Assembly: GCF_030348765.1 (NCBI RefSeq)
Contig: NZ_JAUCEU010000007.1
Span: forward strand, 738,501-802,500
Reading direction: 5' to 3'
Length of the DNA stretch: 64,000 bases
Source of the DNA: Neobacillus sp. CF12
GTDB taxonomy: Bacteria > Bacillota > Bacilli > Bacillales > Cytobacillaceae
The position numbers were made by a program, and so were the translations under genes. Shown here piece after piece: positions 1 to 9,129 of the stretch; position 1 is the stretch's first letter, and every line of letters starts with the position of its first letter. A model generated the notes under the pieces. It had not been told where the DNA came from and made no database searches. It saw nothing but the letters and a program-made list of their open reading frames with translations.

Positions 1-51
1 GGAAATTTCATTGGTTTTTCCTCCATATTCTAGTACATTTATTGTTTTCAT
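1..51 (-). CDS. possible partial gene running off the left edge
   Basis: On the minus strand an open frame starts with ATG at 51 and reads MKTINVLEYGGKTNEIS before leaving the window. A second ATG at 11 has a better ribosome site (GGAGG, 8 bases upstream) and may be the true start, leaving only about 11 bases here. Too little is visible to name a product. Confidence 0.3.
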   Translation of the reverse strand, partial: MKTINVLEYGGKTNEIS

Positions 52-488
52 TATAATTCACTTATATCTATTCGACTAATCATAAATTTTTATTGTACAA
101 AAAGGTATAAAGTCTATGTGTTTACCCCATTAATAACAAAAAAGGATAGCCACGCTAATGACCAAAATAGGAAACAATTTCATTAAATAGGGTAAACGGC
201 TATTTCTATCGCATATGTGTTGTATTGTAAATGTATTTGAGAACCAAGCTCTTTAGTATCTCTATTCAGGAAAATCATTCATTGAACTGAAGCTTATTTT
301 ATGCGAACGCAGCAGTGCAAATAATTAGCGCCATCAATACACAGGGTAGGTTCATATAGTTTTAAAGAGAACAGTGCCGACCACAAACCGTCCCCATGGT
401 CTTATTCTGGATAAAAACTAAGGGTACGCTTATTAATCTGGTAAAAAAAGGTGTTTTAAAGAAAAGGAATTGATTTGCTTAAATTAAA

Positions 489-512
489 CCCCCGTTCCAA
501 TAAGGGACGGGG
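489..512 (-). terminator. terminator of the GHKL module
   Basis: A GC-rich hairpin (CCCCGTTCC with GGGACGGGG, one G-T pair, loop of about 5) sits about 80 bases after the stop of the leftmost gene of the minus-strand GHKL operon. Between 52 and 488 I see no gene, only AT-rich sequence. Confidence 0.6.
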
Positions 513-593
513 TATTAATATTATAGAATATCGTCTAACATCCTCTTCTGGATTAATTAAACCTTCTTCATTTTATCATTGGAAAACAAACTA

Positions 594-1349
594 TTATACT
601 TCGACTTCCAAGGAATAATATTTGGCCAAATACTGATCGATCATATTTTCCACTTCATCAGTCGAAAGCATATCTAAAATCATTGCCCCGCCAACAACAT
701 TCAAATATTTATTTGCCTGAACAAAGTGATCTCGTTTAATCTGAATTCCTCTTTTTTCAAGCTTAATAATTGATTTTAGAATACCCCTGGTAATATTGCG
801 GTTAGATGTAAAATTACTTGAAAAGAAAACAATACATCTTGCAGAGAAATCTTTTTCAGTAAAGAAGTCCGTTAACCAATACGGATTACTAGTATTAGAT
901 TCATCATAGGTCATATATCCTACCCACCACAATCTAGCTAGAATGTGTACAAATAACGAGCGTTTATTTCCGTTTTTAAAGAAAATGGCTGTGTTGATTC
1001 GCTGATCCTTTTTATCTTGTAATTCACTTTTTAAGCGATAGTAAGTGAAATCTCTAAATTGTAAATGTGCTAATCCTGACCAAAGTTTTTCTTGTGTTGC
1101 TTGAGATACGGTTAAATGTTTCAGAGCATCATAAATGACTTTAACATTTTCTCGATCACTAAAAGCATAGTCTTCATGGTAGTTAAATTCTGGCATTTCA
1201 AAGTCAATTTTGGATTCAACTACTCGATCCTCTTCACGAAAATAATTGTCAAACCAAACGTTATCTTTTGTATAGTAATGTTCTTTATATGAATCATAAT
1301 TCGTCCGTAAATCCATTAGAGTCTCATCTGTAATGAATGATAATTTCAC
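594..1349 (-). CDS. DUF6339-like protein, third gene of GHKL module
   Basis: A 251-residue soluble protein with no signal peptide or membrane segment. It is rich in aromatic and charged residues, with a conserved-looking core around residues 118-165 (INTAIFFKNGNKRSLFVHIL, then LARLWWVGYMTYD). I recall this look as the DUF6339 family, an uncharacterised group found beside GHKL-type ATPases in bacterial defence-like clusters; the assignment is from memory and moderate. It follows the 281-residue gene after one base, so the two are translationally linked. Role unknown; probably a subunit of the same complex as the ATPase. Confidence 0.65.
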   Translation of the reverse strand: MKLSFITDETLMDLRTNYDSYKEHYYTKDNVWFDNYFREEDRVVESKIDFEMPEFNYHEDYAFSDRENVKVIYDALKHLTVSQATQEKLWSGLAHLQFRDFTYYRLKSELQDKKDQRINTAIFFKNGNKRSLFVHILARLWWVGYMTYDESNTSNPYWLTDFFTEKDFSARCIVFFSSNFTSNRNITRGILKSIIKLEKRGIQIKRDHFVQANKYLNVVGGAMILDMLSTDEVENMIDQYLAKYYSLEVEV

Positions 1350-1350
1350 T

Positions 1351-2196
1351 TTAATCCTCCATTTTATTTCGCTTCTCGATTTCTTCGAGACTGGTTCTTA
1401 TAGGTTTTCTTAATACCATTTGAGCAGCCTTCAAAGCCGACAATGAATCCGTACCGACGTCGTGAATGTTAACATTGTTATCAACAAAAATTTTCTCCAA
1501 CACTTGATACCAGGTGTACCCTTCCAAGTCTTCATGGTTATCTTGTAGTTTTGAAAATACATATACTAAACTCGGAACAATGACAGTGGACAAGATGGTG
1601 TTCTTTAATCTTGAATTAGCATTAGATGCATATTGGTTATATTCATATTCCGGTAGCGAAATCGTAATAAAGTTGGAGTGGATATCCACTTCCATGAATT
1701 CATTTTTATTCGATTTCGTTATCTTTGCAATGGAAGGCAGATTTAAAAGTTCTAAATTCTCTTCGAATAAAGTCGTTTCAATCGCATCCCCAATTGCGAG
1801 TAAGTTTCCTTTTTCAAAAGAAATAGCAATATCTTTAAACCAATCATTTAACAATTGGTTTTGATAGTTTTCAATTTTCTCACTGGCAATAATAAAGGAG
1901 TGGATTAAAATTTTTCCTCGGAGCACACTTGTTGGGATCGAAATGTCCAGAGTTTTTTTACTAGATTGAAAGGCTTGACGGTAGCTAGTCTGACCACATT
2001 CAATATGAACTAAATAAACCCCATAGTGATTGTCAATTAAATCCTGAATTCCTTGGTTAATTAATTCAAACTCGGCCTGAATCTTCACTTCACCAAACGA
2101 TTCATAAACTTGGATTTTTGTGTTAAAACTTGAATCCAAATAGTCGTCATTATTCATATAAAGAACTGGGTATGGATAGGAATGATTAATCTTCAT
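1351..2196 (-). CDS. unknown protein, second gene of GHKL module
   Basis: A 281-residue protein I do not recognise. The first 130 residues look beta-rich (alternating hydrophobic stretches such as KIQVYESFGEVKIQAEFEL). The second half is more helical and ends in a charged tail (EEIEKRNKMED). No catalytic motif, signal peptide or membrane segment is visible. Its start overlaps the 3' end of the ATPase gene by 11 bases and its stop abuts the DUF6339-like gene, so it belongs to a tight three-gene operon. It may be the adaptor or sensor between ATPase and third component; that is inference from position only. Confidence 0.7.
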   Translation of the reverse strand: MKINHSYPYPVLYMNNDDYLDSSFNTKIQVYESFGEVKIQAEFELINQGIQDLIDNHYGVYLVHIECGQTSYRQAFQSSKKTLDISIPTSVLRGKILIHSFIIASEKIENYQNQLLNDWFKDIAISFEKGNLLAIGDAIETTLFEENLELLNLPSIAKITKSNKNEFMEVDIHSNFITISLPEYEYNQYASNANSRLKNTILSTVIVPSLVYVFSKLQDNHEDLEGYTWYQVLEKIFVDNNVNIHDVGTDSLSALKAAQMVLRKPIRTSLEEIEKRNKMED

Positions 2197-4126
2197 ACAA
2201 TTCCACCTCCATCACGCAATAATTGGAATAATCAATCTCAACATTTAACACAACACCCTTATTTTTTGTAAGAGTGTTAAGGTATACGGTGTTTGAACTT
2301 ATTTTTTCAATCGTAACATTACCATCATCTGTAAAGGCAGCTTTAATCGGCAAATCATAATCACTTTGCTCCCCTACAACACTAAACACCAAACGACCTC
2401 TTGACAGCGTCTTTTCTGGTACAATATTAAACTTATATTTGCCGTTATTTCGATCAACACAAACATATCTTTGCTTAACCTGAATTGGGTGTTTACTAGG
2501 TTTTCGCTCCCTGCGATTTCCTTGTTCTCCACGTTGATTTTCATCCATCTCGTTATTTCCGCCAGAATTGGCTGCGCCGGCACCTTCTGTTCCTCCGTCA
2601 GTGTGTTCACCAGTACCGTTTCCACCTTGATCACCTGTTGGAGAAATACCATATTCCCCTGCTAACTGTTCTTCAAATTCCTTCGTGTCCTTCCCTTTTT
2701 TTCTAGTTGCTTTAGGTGTTTCTTTTTCCTTATGTTTCGTAACAATGGCCTTTATAGATGAATTTAATGATTCTGACTTACTCACCGAGGATGAGTCACT
2801 AACGTCCTTATTCGGTAAAAAGTCGCTTAATCCAACAGCATCCATTTCATCTGTAATTTTTTCCTGAAAAGTATTCTTCACGGTGTCACGGATGAATTTC
2901 CTTAAATCAGCATATACCTTTTTGGCTAACTTAGGATCCTTCTCATACCGCTCCGCCGCCCACTCATTGTGTGCAGGGTTCTCCATCTGTTTAAAGATGT
3001 TGTTCATCTGTGATCCTGTTATCATCAAAAGGCCAGTAAACGAAATGCTTCCGCTGATATTCTTTTGCTCAAAAATACGCATTCCTGTTTTTCTAGTCAT
3101 TAATACCCTTCTGTTTAAGTCCTCACCGTTGAGTAAATAGAGTTCCGCTTCTCCTTCTTCAAAACGGGTCCCTTTGGAATAGTTCATGGCTGGGTACGGG
3201 ACTTTAATTGTTTTGTTGGAGATTAAGAGATTATAATAATTCTTTAAAATCCTGTTATCTTCCGTGTCTTCTAATTCATAAATCAATTGACCAATATTTT
3301 GATTGTTGATTTTAAAATCGTTAATTTTGACAACCAATTTCCCCTTAAAAACAGTAATAAAAAAGTTGAATAAAACAGATTTTTTTATTTCAACTTCCCA
3401 ATCTTCCTTAGGTTCAAAAGCCGAAACATAGATATCCGTTCCCGTTTCATTTCTTTGGAAGCTCTCATCAAGATGTAATAAATTGGGAATGGCCATCGAG
3501 TGATCATTGTGCGTGAAATATCCATTGCCTAATGTAACTTGGTTATCATTCTTTTTAAATGACATAATATTCGCTACACCAATATGTGATTGATATCCTG
3601 AAGTATCGTAAGAAGTGTAAAAAAGCGTTCTCAAATTTGAATTGAGAAATGGTGCTGACTTTCCGATACCAAAACTACCGCCAGAATCTCCTTCTTTATT
3701 GGAGGATCCTGCTTCTTTAATTAAGGAAGACCAAGGCGAACCAAGATTACCTTCTCTTGCCCCTTCTAATCCTTTTGTATTAAAATCACTTATTCTTAAA
3801 AAACTAATTTCATTTCTACCTAAAATGGACAATGCTTGTTCTATGAAATCTTCACTTTTTTGATTATGGCCTTCCCATGTTTGTTTGCAAAGTTTAAACA
3901 CATTTATTAAATCATACCGCTTAGGAAAGTTATTGATTGGCATGGAAAAACGATTAAACTCCACCACAACTGGGTTGTTCTTATCTTTAACAGCATCCAG
4001 GGAATTCTGGCAAATTTCTCTTGTTAGTGAATCTAAGGCATTGCCACGGAACGTTTCCAACCCCGCATTATTAATTGAATTAATCATTCCCCCGACTGCA
4101 GCAGGGAAATTCCAAAAGGTCTTCAT
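2186..4126 (-). CDS. GHKL (HSP90/MutL/MORC-type) ATPase
   Basis: A 646-residue ATP-binding protein. Visible GHKL signatures are the N box (EICQNSLDA, residues 37-45), a G1-like Asp motif (LRISDFNTKG, about 110-119) and a glycine-rich G2 loop (GGSFGIGKSAPF, about 149-160). A mid-region follows, then a low-complexity Gly/Asn/Glu linker near 500-550 and a C-terminal beta domain. GHKL ATPases use ATP-driven dimerisation as clamps on DNA or clients. Start ATG at 4126 has GGAGG upstream. It heads a three-gene operon. MORC-like GHKL proteins occur in systems such as MZA together with Z1 proteins, but no Z1 gene is present here. Confidence 0.85.
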   Translation of the reverse strand: MKTFWNFPAAVGGMINSINNAGLETFRGNALDSLTREICQNSLDAVKDKNNPVVVEFNRFSMPINNFPKRYDLINVFKLCKQTWEGHNQKSEDFIEQALSILGRNEISFLRISDFNTKGLEGAREGNLGSPWSSLIKEAGSSNKEGDSGGSFGIGKSAPFLNSNLRTLFYTSYDTSGYQSHIGVANIMSFKKNDNQVTLGNGYFTHNDHSMAIPNLLHLDESFQRNETGTDIYVSAFEPKEDWEVEIKKSVLFNFFITVFKGKLVVKINDFKINNQNIGQLIYELEDTEDNRILKNYYNLLISNKTIKVPYPAMNYSKGTRFEEGEAELYLLNGEDLNRRVLMTRKTGMRIFEQKNISGSISFTGLLMITGSQMNNIFKQMENPAHNEWAAERYEKDPKLAKKVYADLRKFIRDTVKNTFQEKITDEMDAVGLSDFLPNKDVSDSSSVSKSESLNSSIKAIVTKHKEKETPKATRKKGKDTKEFEEQLAGEYGISPTGDQGGNGTGEHTDGGTEGAGAANSGGNNEMDENQRGEQGNRRERKPSKHPIQVKQRYVCVDRNNGKYKFNIVPEKTLSRGRLVFSVVGEQSDYDLPIKAAFTDDGNVTIEKISSNTVYLNTLTKNKGVVLNVEIDYSNYCVMEVELYED

Positions 4127-4331
4127 TTTTCAATCCTCCAAATATACATATCTATTGTATTTTCCGTAAAGTAAAACTATCATTTTCCAACAAAAAAAGA
4201 TCTATTGATATTCTTAATTAAATATTTCTAATATAATAATAGTGCTTTTCTCACATTATAACATCCAGCAATTTACAATAATAGACATTTTACTTGGTAA
4301 GAATAAGGTAAGGTAATAGAAGTATATAAAA

Positions 4332-4369
4332 GTCAAAAGGGCCGCATATTTTGAGCAGCCCCTTTGACA
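4332..4369. terminator. hairpin terminator downstream of helicase remnant
   Basis: Inverted repeat GTCAAAAGGGCCGC / GCAGCCCCTTTGAC around an AT-rich loop, just beyond the stop of the degraded helicase read on the minus strand. It could work in both directions. Confidence 0.55.
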
Positions 4370-4375
4370 TTCATA

Positions 4376-5110
4376 TTATAGTCTAATTTGAGATCGTGCC
4401 TTACGTTCAAAGTGATAATGTTGGCGATATTCACAAAATCCCTCTGTCTATTGGAATTAAAATCCTCATGTTCTTTTGTTACATCAATGTTTAATTGAAA
4501 TACATCATTTTATAAGAAATCAATCCCTTAGAACTGCCACTCCATTTTGACATTGGCATGGTAGCAATCAATTTGCTAATACCTTATTCATCATAATCCC
4601 ATAATTTCTTTGCTCCTTATCGTAAAAGTCAATTCTTTTGCGATGTTCTTTTTCCATTAGGTAGTGATGAAAGAAAGGTGCTACATCTTTTGAAGTTATA
4701 GGATTGAACCAGTTCGATTTTCCGTGTTCGAGCATGGCTAATAATACAACCATTTTATAGCTTTTAGCCATCCCTGTTTTTTCTACTTCGATAAACCAAT
4801 TTACATATCGGTCAAATATTTCAATCTATCGTTCCATTAATTCTTCAGCACATTTTAGAAACCCAAAATATGAACTAAATTCCTGTCGGTATTGCGGAGA
4901 AACCGAAGCTCCTTTTAAAGGTAATTCCAAATATGCAGGTATTCTACCTATATCCCTCTTTAAATCCATATAATCTTGGAAGAGCTTCTCTCTTCTCGGC
5001 TGCCGCTTTCTGATCATTTCTTTAAGAAGGTCAATAACCTTAACATCCAAATCAATCTCACAAAACCCTGGTAATATTGGTTGGATGTTTCTAGGTTTAC
5101 CCTCGTTAGG
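4376..5110 (-). pseudogene. SF2 (DEAD/DEAH) helicase, C-terminal part, broken
   Basis: The minus strand encodes the C-terminal third of a large superfamily II helicase. In order I read EIDLDVKVIDLLKEMIRKRQ, EYRQEF-like text, an in-frame TAG at 4826-4828, then RYVNWFIEVEKTGMAKSYK, FFHHYLMEKEHRKRIDF, a frameshift near 4577, ATMPMSKWSGSSKG, another frameshift, and the terminal EYRQHYHFERKARSQ with stop at 4376. The family comparison is from memory. One nonsense codon and at least two frameshifts make it non-functional. Its upstream continuation is not on this strand; see 5123-5242. Confidence 0.7.
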
Positions 5111-5122
5111 TTGTGTATCAAT

Positions 5123-5242
5123 TTTTTCGCTCAACAAATTGGCCGTGGACTACGGCTGCATCCACATAAGGAAAAGTGTGTAATTATTGACTTAATCGGA
5201 AATTATCGTAATGCAGATTTTAAATTAGGTTTTCAACGTTAG
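5123..5242 (+). pseudogene. SF2 helicase motif VI fragment, inverted
   Basis: The plus strand encodes FFAQQIGRGLRLHPHKEKC followed by VIIDLIGNYRNADFKL and a stop at 5240. This is motif VI (QQxGRGLR) and the following strand of an SF2 helicase. In intact relatives this segment comes shortly before the C-terminal text seen at 4376-5110, but here it lies on the opposite strand. The simplest reading is one helicase gene cut by an inversion with a breakpoint near 5110-5135. Confidence 0.65.
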
Positions 5243-5357
5243 CCCTAACGTAAAAGTAGAAAGATATTCTTTTACAAAACATCGTCACAGTATCATAGGC
5301 ATTACTTAAGTACATCCCTCAATAATTGTTGATACACTCAAAACCATCATAAAAAAA

Positions 5358-5383
5358 GACCTTAACTAGTTTCAGTTAAAGTC
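5358..5383 (-). terminator. terminator of the cytosine methyltransferase gene
   Basis: A ten-base stem with one mismatch (GACCTTAACT / AGTTAAAGTC) followed on the minus strand by seven T residues, 22 bases after the methyltransferase stop codon. A clear intrinsic terminator. Confidence 0.75.
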
Positions 5384-5405
5384 ATTTTATTACATATATA
5401 GAATG

Positions 5406-6653
5406 TTAAAACAGTCTCATTTGCTGTGGTTCCTCTAGAACTGCTTTTGAAACTTCTTCCTCAATCTCAAGGATTCTCATGCCCATACGCTCAATTAATC
5501 CAACAACGAGTGCATTACCCATACAAAAATATCTCATGCGTTCAGATATTCCTGCAGTCCAGTTATCAGGGAATCCATTAAGTCTTTCACATTCAACTGG
5601 AGTAAGAACTCGAATTCTTTTTGTTTCCGGATCTTCGATGACATGGCTGCTTCGGTTAGTTGTAGCTTCACTTGTTAGCATAGTTCTTCCTGGTTTATCC
5701 AGTGGCTCTGGGAAGGACATGCCACCTTCTGAAAAGATGTATTTATGTCCACTAGCCGAAGTACGCTCAATCCTTTTAGGACCTTTTAAATAGCGAAATT
5801 TCTCAATTGCTTCTTCAGATAAATAATATTTTTCATCAACATTTGATTCAATAATATCCTGAAGAGTTATTGGTGCTTCTTCCATAGGAGTTAATTCCTC
5901 GGTATAAACAATCCCATCCCTCATAATACCAGCATTGAGATAATTTGCAGAAAAGTGATTAGAAATAAATAGTAAATCATTTGATAACTCGAATTCACTA
6001 GGCTTATGCTTCGATATGTCATCAGTAATTGGAAATGTCTTTGCAAAAAAGCCTTCTTTTCGTAACATCTCATTAATAGCATACTTTTTCCGTGAATGTA
6101 CAAATGGACTATCGTTTCGGATGGCAAAGATAAATACCCGACGTCGTCTCTGAGCAAACCCATATTCCGCAGCATTAATAACGCGCCACTCTACTGAGTA
6201 TCCAATCTCGTTGAAACTAGCAAGCATTACAGAAAAATCTCTTCCCCGCTGTCTGGAAGGAGATTTTAACAAGCGGTCAACATTTTCAAGTAACAGGTAT
6301 TTCGGTCTAAGTTTCGTAGCTAATCTCATAATCTCCCAAAAGAGAACTCCCTTTTTCCCTTGTATCCCCTTTTCCCCAGAAAGGCTTCGGGCAACGGAAT
6401 AGTCCTGACAAGGAAAACCTCCAACAATAATGTCTGGATCTAAATCTAATAATTCTGCGACATTAACAGTCGTAATATCTTGGTTTGAATGGATTCCTTT
6501 TCCTTCAAAATTTCTTGCGTAGCAATCAAACGCATCTTGCGCTTTTTTTGACGGTTCCCATTGGTTACCCCAAACTGTCTCAAAGCCATTTGTTGCTTCG
6601 AGGCCAAGCCTAAATCCGCCAACACCTGCGAATAACTCAATTACTTTCAACAT
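5406..6653 (-). CDS. DNA (cytosine-5) methyltransferase, M.Sau3AI-like
   Basis: Transfers a methyl group from S-adenosylmethionine to C5 of cytosine. With the start at MLKVIELF (6653) it is 415 residues, close to M.Sau3AI as I remember it. Motifs in order: I (LFAGVGGFRLGLE), IV (GGFPCQDYS, catalytic Cys), VI (LLENVDRLL), VIII (QRRRRVFIF), a target-recognition region, IX (LTPVECERLNGFP) and X (GNALVVGLI). The longer reading frame to 6722 is less likely because AAAGGATG lies before 6653. It lies upstream of a Sau3AI-family nuclease gene, so the expected target is GATC with methylation at C. Confidence 0.9.
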   Translation of the reverse strand: MLKVIELFAGVGGFRLGLEATNGFETVWGNQWEPSKKAQDAFDCYARNFEGKGIHSNQDITTVNVAELLDLDPDIIVGGFPCQDYSVARSLSGEKGIQGKKGVLFWEIMRLATKLRPKYLLLENVDRLLKSPSRQRGRDFSVMLASFNEIGYSVEWRVINAAEYGFAQRRRRVFIFAIRNDSPFVHSRKKYAINEMLRKEGFFAKTFPITDDISKHKPSEFELSNDLLFISNHFSANYLNAGIMRDGIVYTEELTPMEEAPITLQDIIESNVDEKYYLSEEAIEKFRYLKGPKRIERTSASGHKYIFSEGGMSFPEPLDKPGRTMLTSEATTNRSSHVIEDPETKRIRVLTPVECERLNGFPDNWTAGISERMRYFCMGNALVVGLIERMGMRILEIEEEVSKAVLEEPQQMRLF

Positions 6654-7195
6654 TAAACGTACATCCTTTCGGTATGGAATATACTTAAGTAATAGTATAT
6701 TGAAAAAGTTTGATAGGATCAAGAAAAATCTTGAGTTTCTAACAAATTTACTAGTATATCAACATACCAATAGAAATAGATTTAATAATCTTATCACAAA
6801 TCCTAAATAATTTCAGTCAAAAAATATATGGTAAACAGTTGAGTTTTATAAATAAAAAAATTGTTGTTATCAAGAAGGTTTATTACTTATAAGTATACAC
6901 CAACAGAAACGTTTGTTCTATGTTTTTGTTGGTATAAATATATAATTACAAAGGAATACGTACAAAATGGAACTCACCTTACATAAATTCACCCGAAAAA
7001 AATACTCTAGGGAATAAGTATGTACTCGCAATATTTCTGATGATAGGCAACATTGATACATCTATGCTGAAGGACATTGATTCATATAAATCCTTTTTAA
7101 ACAGAGATTTATATCTTGTTTTGTTTTTTGTCTAGCGATAAGCAGTGGGATTCGAAACCAATTGACTTGACTCGCTTTTAGGACTCTCCGAGTGT
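6654..7195. other. intergenic region between methyltransferase and endonuclease genes
   Basis: About 540 AT-rich bases with no convincing gene. It must hold the methyltransferase promoter on the minus strand. An imperfect palindrome at about 6899-6932 (ACCAACA ... TGTTGGT) could be an operator, but no controller gene is seen nearby. Confidence 0.4.
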
Positions 7196-8644
7196 TTATT
7201 CAGAATCAAACATATCAGCTATCTGATTATAAATATATACTTTGTTTAACCACCATGCTTGTTTAGTCATGTAGTAGTCAGAATACAAATCTGTTTTATC
7301 ATCTGGACGATTAATCCAATTAATTTTTGCGGGTAATTTGTCAGAGTTCGGGCTATCCTCATAATATGCTGTTTGGCTCGCCGACAGTTTACTGAACAAC
7401 TTATTACGTAAAGAAGAATTGATAAAGTTCGTCGTTCTTTTGTTTGGAGTCCACTTAATCTCAACTCCCGTTTTTATCTTATGAATTGTATTTTCCCAAA
7501 CTATACGAGCCGAAGTTTCAATATCTTCCTCAGGCATTTCCCAAAATTTTGCACCTTTAAGCCTTAAATTGTCTCCATCATTTTCAAAAGCAACAATCAA
7601 AAATTTAGTATCTTGGAGAAACTCTCTTAGTTCCGATTCTTCCCATGTTTCTTCGATAACTTCATCAAATTTATATTCTAAAATTTTAAATTCTTCTTTT
7701 AGTTCCTTCTTCCCTTTATTTACAACCACGGTCTTAGGTTTAATATTAGCCTTCGAAATTTCTTGACCAAAATCATCTTCTTTTGCACCTTTAATACCTA
7801 GCATATGCTTTATAATTTCTGGGTTAGTTGATTTAGTATTATCTTTAACATTAAATCTCCTTGCTAAATCAGCGCGATTATTACCGATAAAAGGTCTTAT
7901 TTTATCGAGTATAATATCCAATAACGATTTATTCTGCAATGCTAATGGATTAGTAACAATAGCTGGTGATGGCTCTCCTCCTAATACATAAGTCCTGTAT
8001 AAATAGGTCATATACCCGCCTTTTAAAGAATATGCCCTTTGTTTTGCAGGAATTTTTGAAAAAGGTTGTTCACGAAAAGATTCTGCAGCCGTTTTTCCTT
8101 TCGTACACGGAGATAGATACGTAGTGAGACGCTCAGACAATTCATGCGCTCGTCCTTGCTTAATATAATCATTGATGATATGCCAATCTTGTTTGATAAT
8201 GGCGAAGTCCACAGGATTTTTCATCATTTCATACAAAGCAACATCTGTAATAACGAAGTCATCCTTCTTTGTTTCAGGTTTCCACCTATAAAAAGCAAGT
8301 TCAATAGTCCTGTTTTTCTGGAGGAAGTGGCTTGTTTCAAATGGTTCTTTTACTACCTGCATATACTTAATAATATTTAATACTAATCGCTCTTTTGCGC
8401 TTAACGTACCATTTTTATTCTCTTTGATTGGAGTGGCTTTTAATTCAACACCAGCTTTTCGCATATCTGGTTCGCTATCGCTATCCTTTACTTTACCAAA
8501 CCAAGTCTCCCACGCATCACCAGCACCGGATTTGTGCGCCCCAGTAAGAGATTGATTATTATTAATTTCTTTAAGGGTCTTTCCAATAGCTTCTAGCCCA
8601 TGATTATGGACTTCAGCTTTAGTTTTATACTGTTCATCTGTCAT
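7196..8644 (-). CDS. Sau3AI-family type II restriction endonuclease (GATC)
   Basis: A 482-residue nuclease that closely resembles Sau3AI as I recall it, along the full length. The N-terminal MutH-like catalytic domain shows the Asp-Glu-x-Lys constellation in EPDMRKAGVELKATP (D60, E67, K69) after GAGDAWETWFG. The segments ERLVLNIIKYMQV, AHELSERLTTYLSPCTKG and AKQRAYSLKGGYMTYL match the family, as does the C-terminal allosteric domain ending SDKLPAKINWINRPDD. Sau3AI cuts before G in GATC. ATG at 8644 has GGGGATG upstream. Paired with the cytosine methyltransferase at 5406-6653. Confidence 0.93.
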   Translation of the reverse strand: MTDEQYKTKAEVHNHGLEAIGKTLKEINNNQSLTGAHKSGAGDAWETWFGKVKDSDSEPDMRKAGVELKATPIKENKNGTLSAKERLVLNIIKYMQVVKEPFETSHFLQKNRTIELAFYRWKPETKKDDFVITDVALYEMMKNPVDFAIIKQDWHIINDYIKQGRAHELSERLTTYLSPCTKGKTAAESFREQPFSKIPAKQRAYSLKGGYMTYLYRTYVLGGEPSPAIVTNPLALQNKSLLDIILDKIRPFIGNNRADLARRFNVKDNTKSTNPEIIKHMLGIKGAKEDDFGQEISKANIKPKTVVVNKGKKELKEEFKILEYKFDEVIEETWEESELREFLQDTKFLIVAFENDGDNLRLKGAKFWEMPEEDIETSARIVWENTIHKIKTGVEIKWTPNKRTTNFINSSLRNKLFSKLSASQTAYYEDSPNSDKLPAKINWINRPDDKTDLYSDYYMTKQAWWLNKVYIYNQIADMFDSE

Positions 8645-8689
8645 TTTTTCATCCCCTATTTAATAATTCTTGTTCAAATATTTCATTTC

Positions 8690-8926
8690 TCATTTTGTAA
8701 ACAAATAACCGCTAATGAAACCCTCTCTTTCTTTGATATAGTTTACAGATGTTACAAATTTATTTATACTACTGCTATATTTTACTTTTAGATTATCCAG
8801 TATTTCGATTGGTTCGTAACTGTTATTGTGGATTGTAATTGCGAAAACTACCTTTTGTTTTGCAATTTTTTTCATTCTAATAGTTTCCTTCGATTTTTTA
8901 AACTTATTAAACTTGTAATAAAACAT
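8690..8926 (-). CDS. small ORF upstream of the endonuclease gene
   Basis: A 78-residue frame (or 61 residues from ATG at 8875, preceded by AAGGAA). It is basic at the N-terminus and shows no helix-turn-helix, so it does not look like a restriction controller protein. It lies 45 bases upstream of the Sau3AI-like gene on the same strand. It may be real or a chance frame. Confidence 0.3.
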   Translation of the reverse strand: MFYYKFNKFKKSKETIRMKKIAKQKVVFAITIHNNSYEPIEILDNLKVKYSSSINKFVTSVNYIKEREGFISGYLFTK

Positions 8927-8985
8927 TTATTAACTCTAGTTAAAACTCCCTAATTTTAACAAAAAGATAATTTAAACATAAAAAG

Positions 8986-9017
8986 AGCAGTATGATTTCG
9001 AATAGAATCATACTCCT
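8986..9017. terminator. bidirectional hairpin terminator
   Basis: Nine-base perfect stem (AGTATGATT / AATCATACT, loop 8) extended by GAG/CTC and followed by T-rich sequence on both strands. It separates the restriction-modification pair from the helicase-nuclease operon. Confidence 0.7.
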
Positions 9018-9129
9018 CTTTATTTCTAGTTTTTATTTTTCTTTTATTTTCCCGCACTAATCCCCATTTCCTTTAGTTTTTGATCATTAAAATATAAAGA
9101 TGAAAAATCACACAAACTGAAAAGTCACA

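Noticed and set aside
2374..3140. Several plus- and minus-strand ORFs inside the GHKL ATPase gene
   Set aside because: Shadows of the real gene in other frames; no ribosome sites and no domain sense.
594..4126. MZA or another named GHKL system
   Set aside because: The Z1, AIPR and nuclease genes that define such systems are absent.
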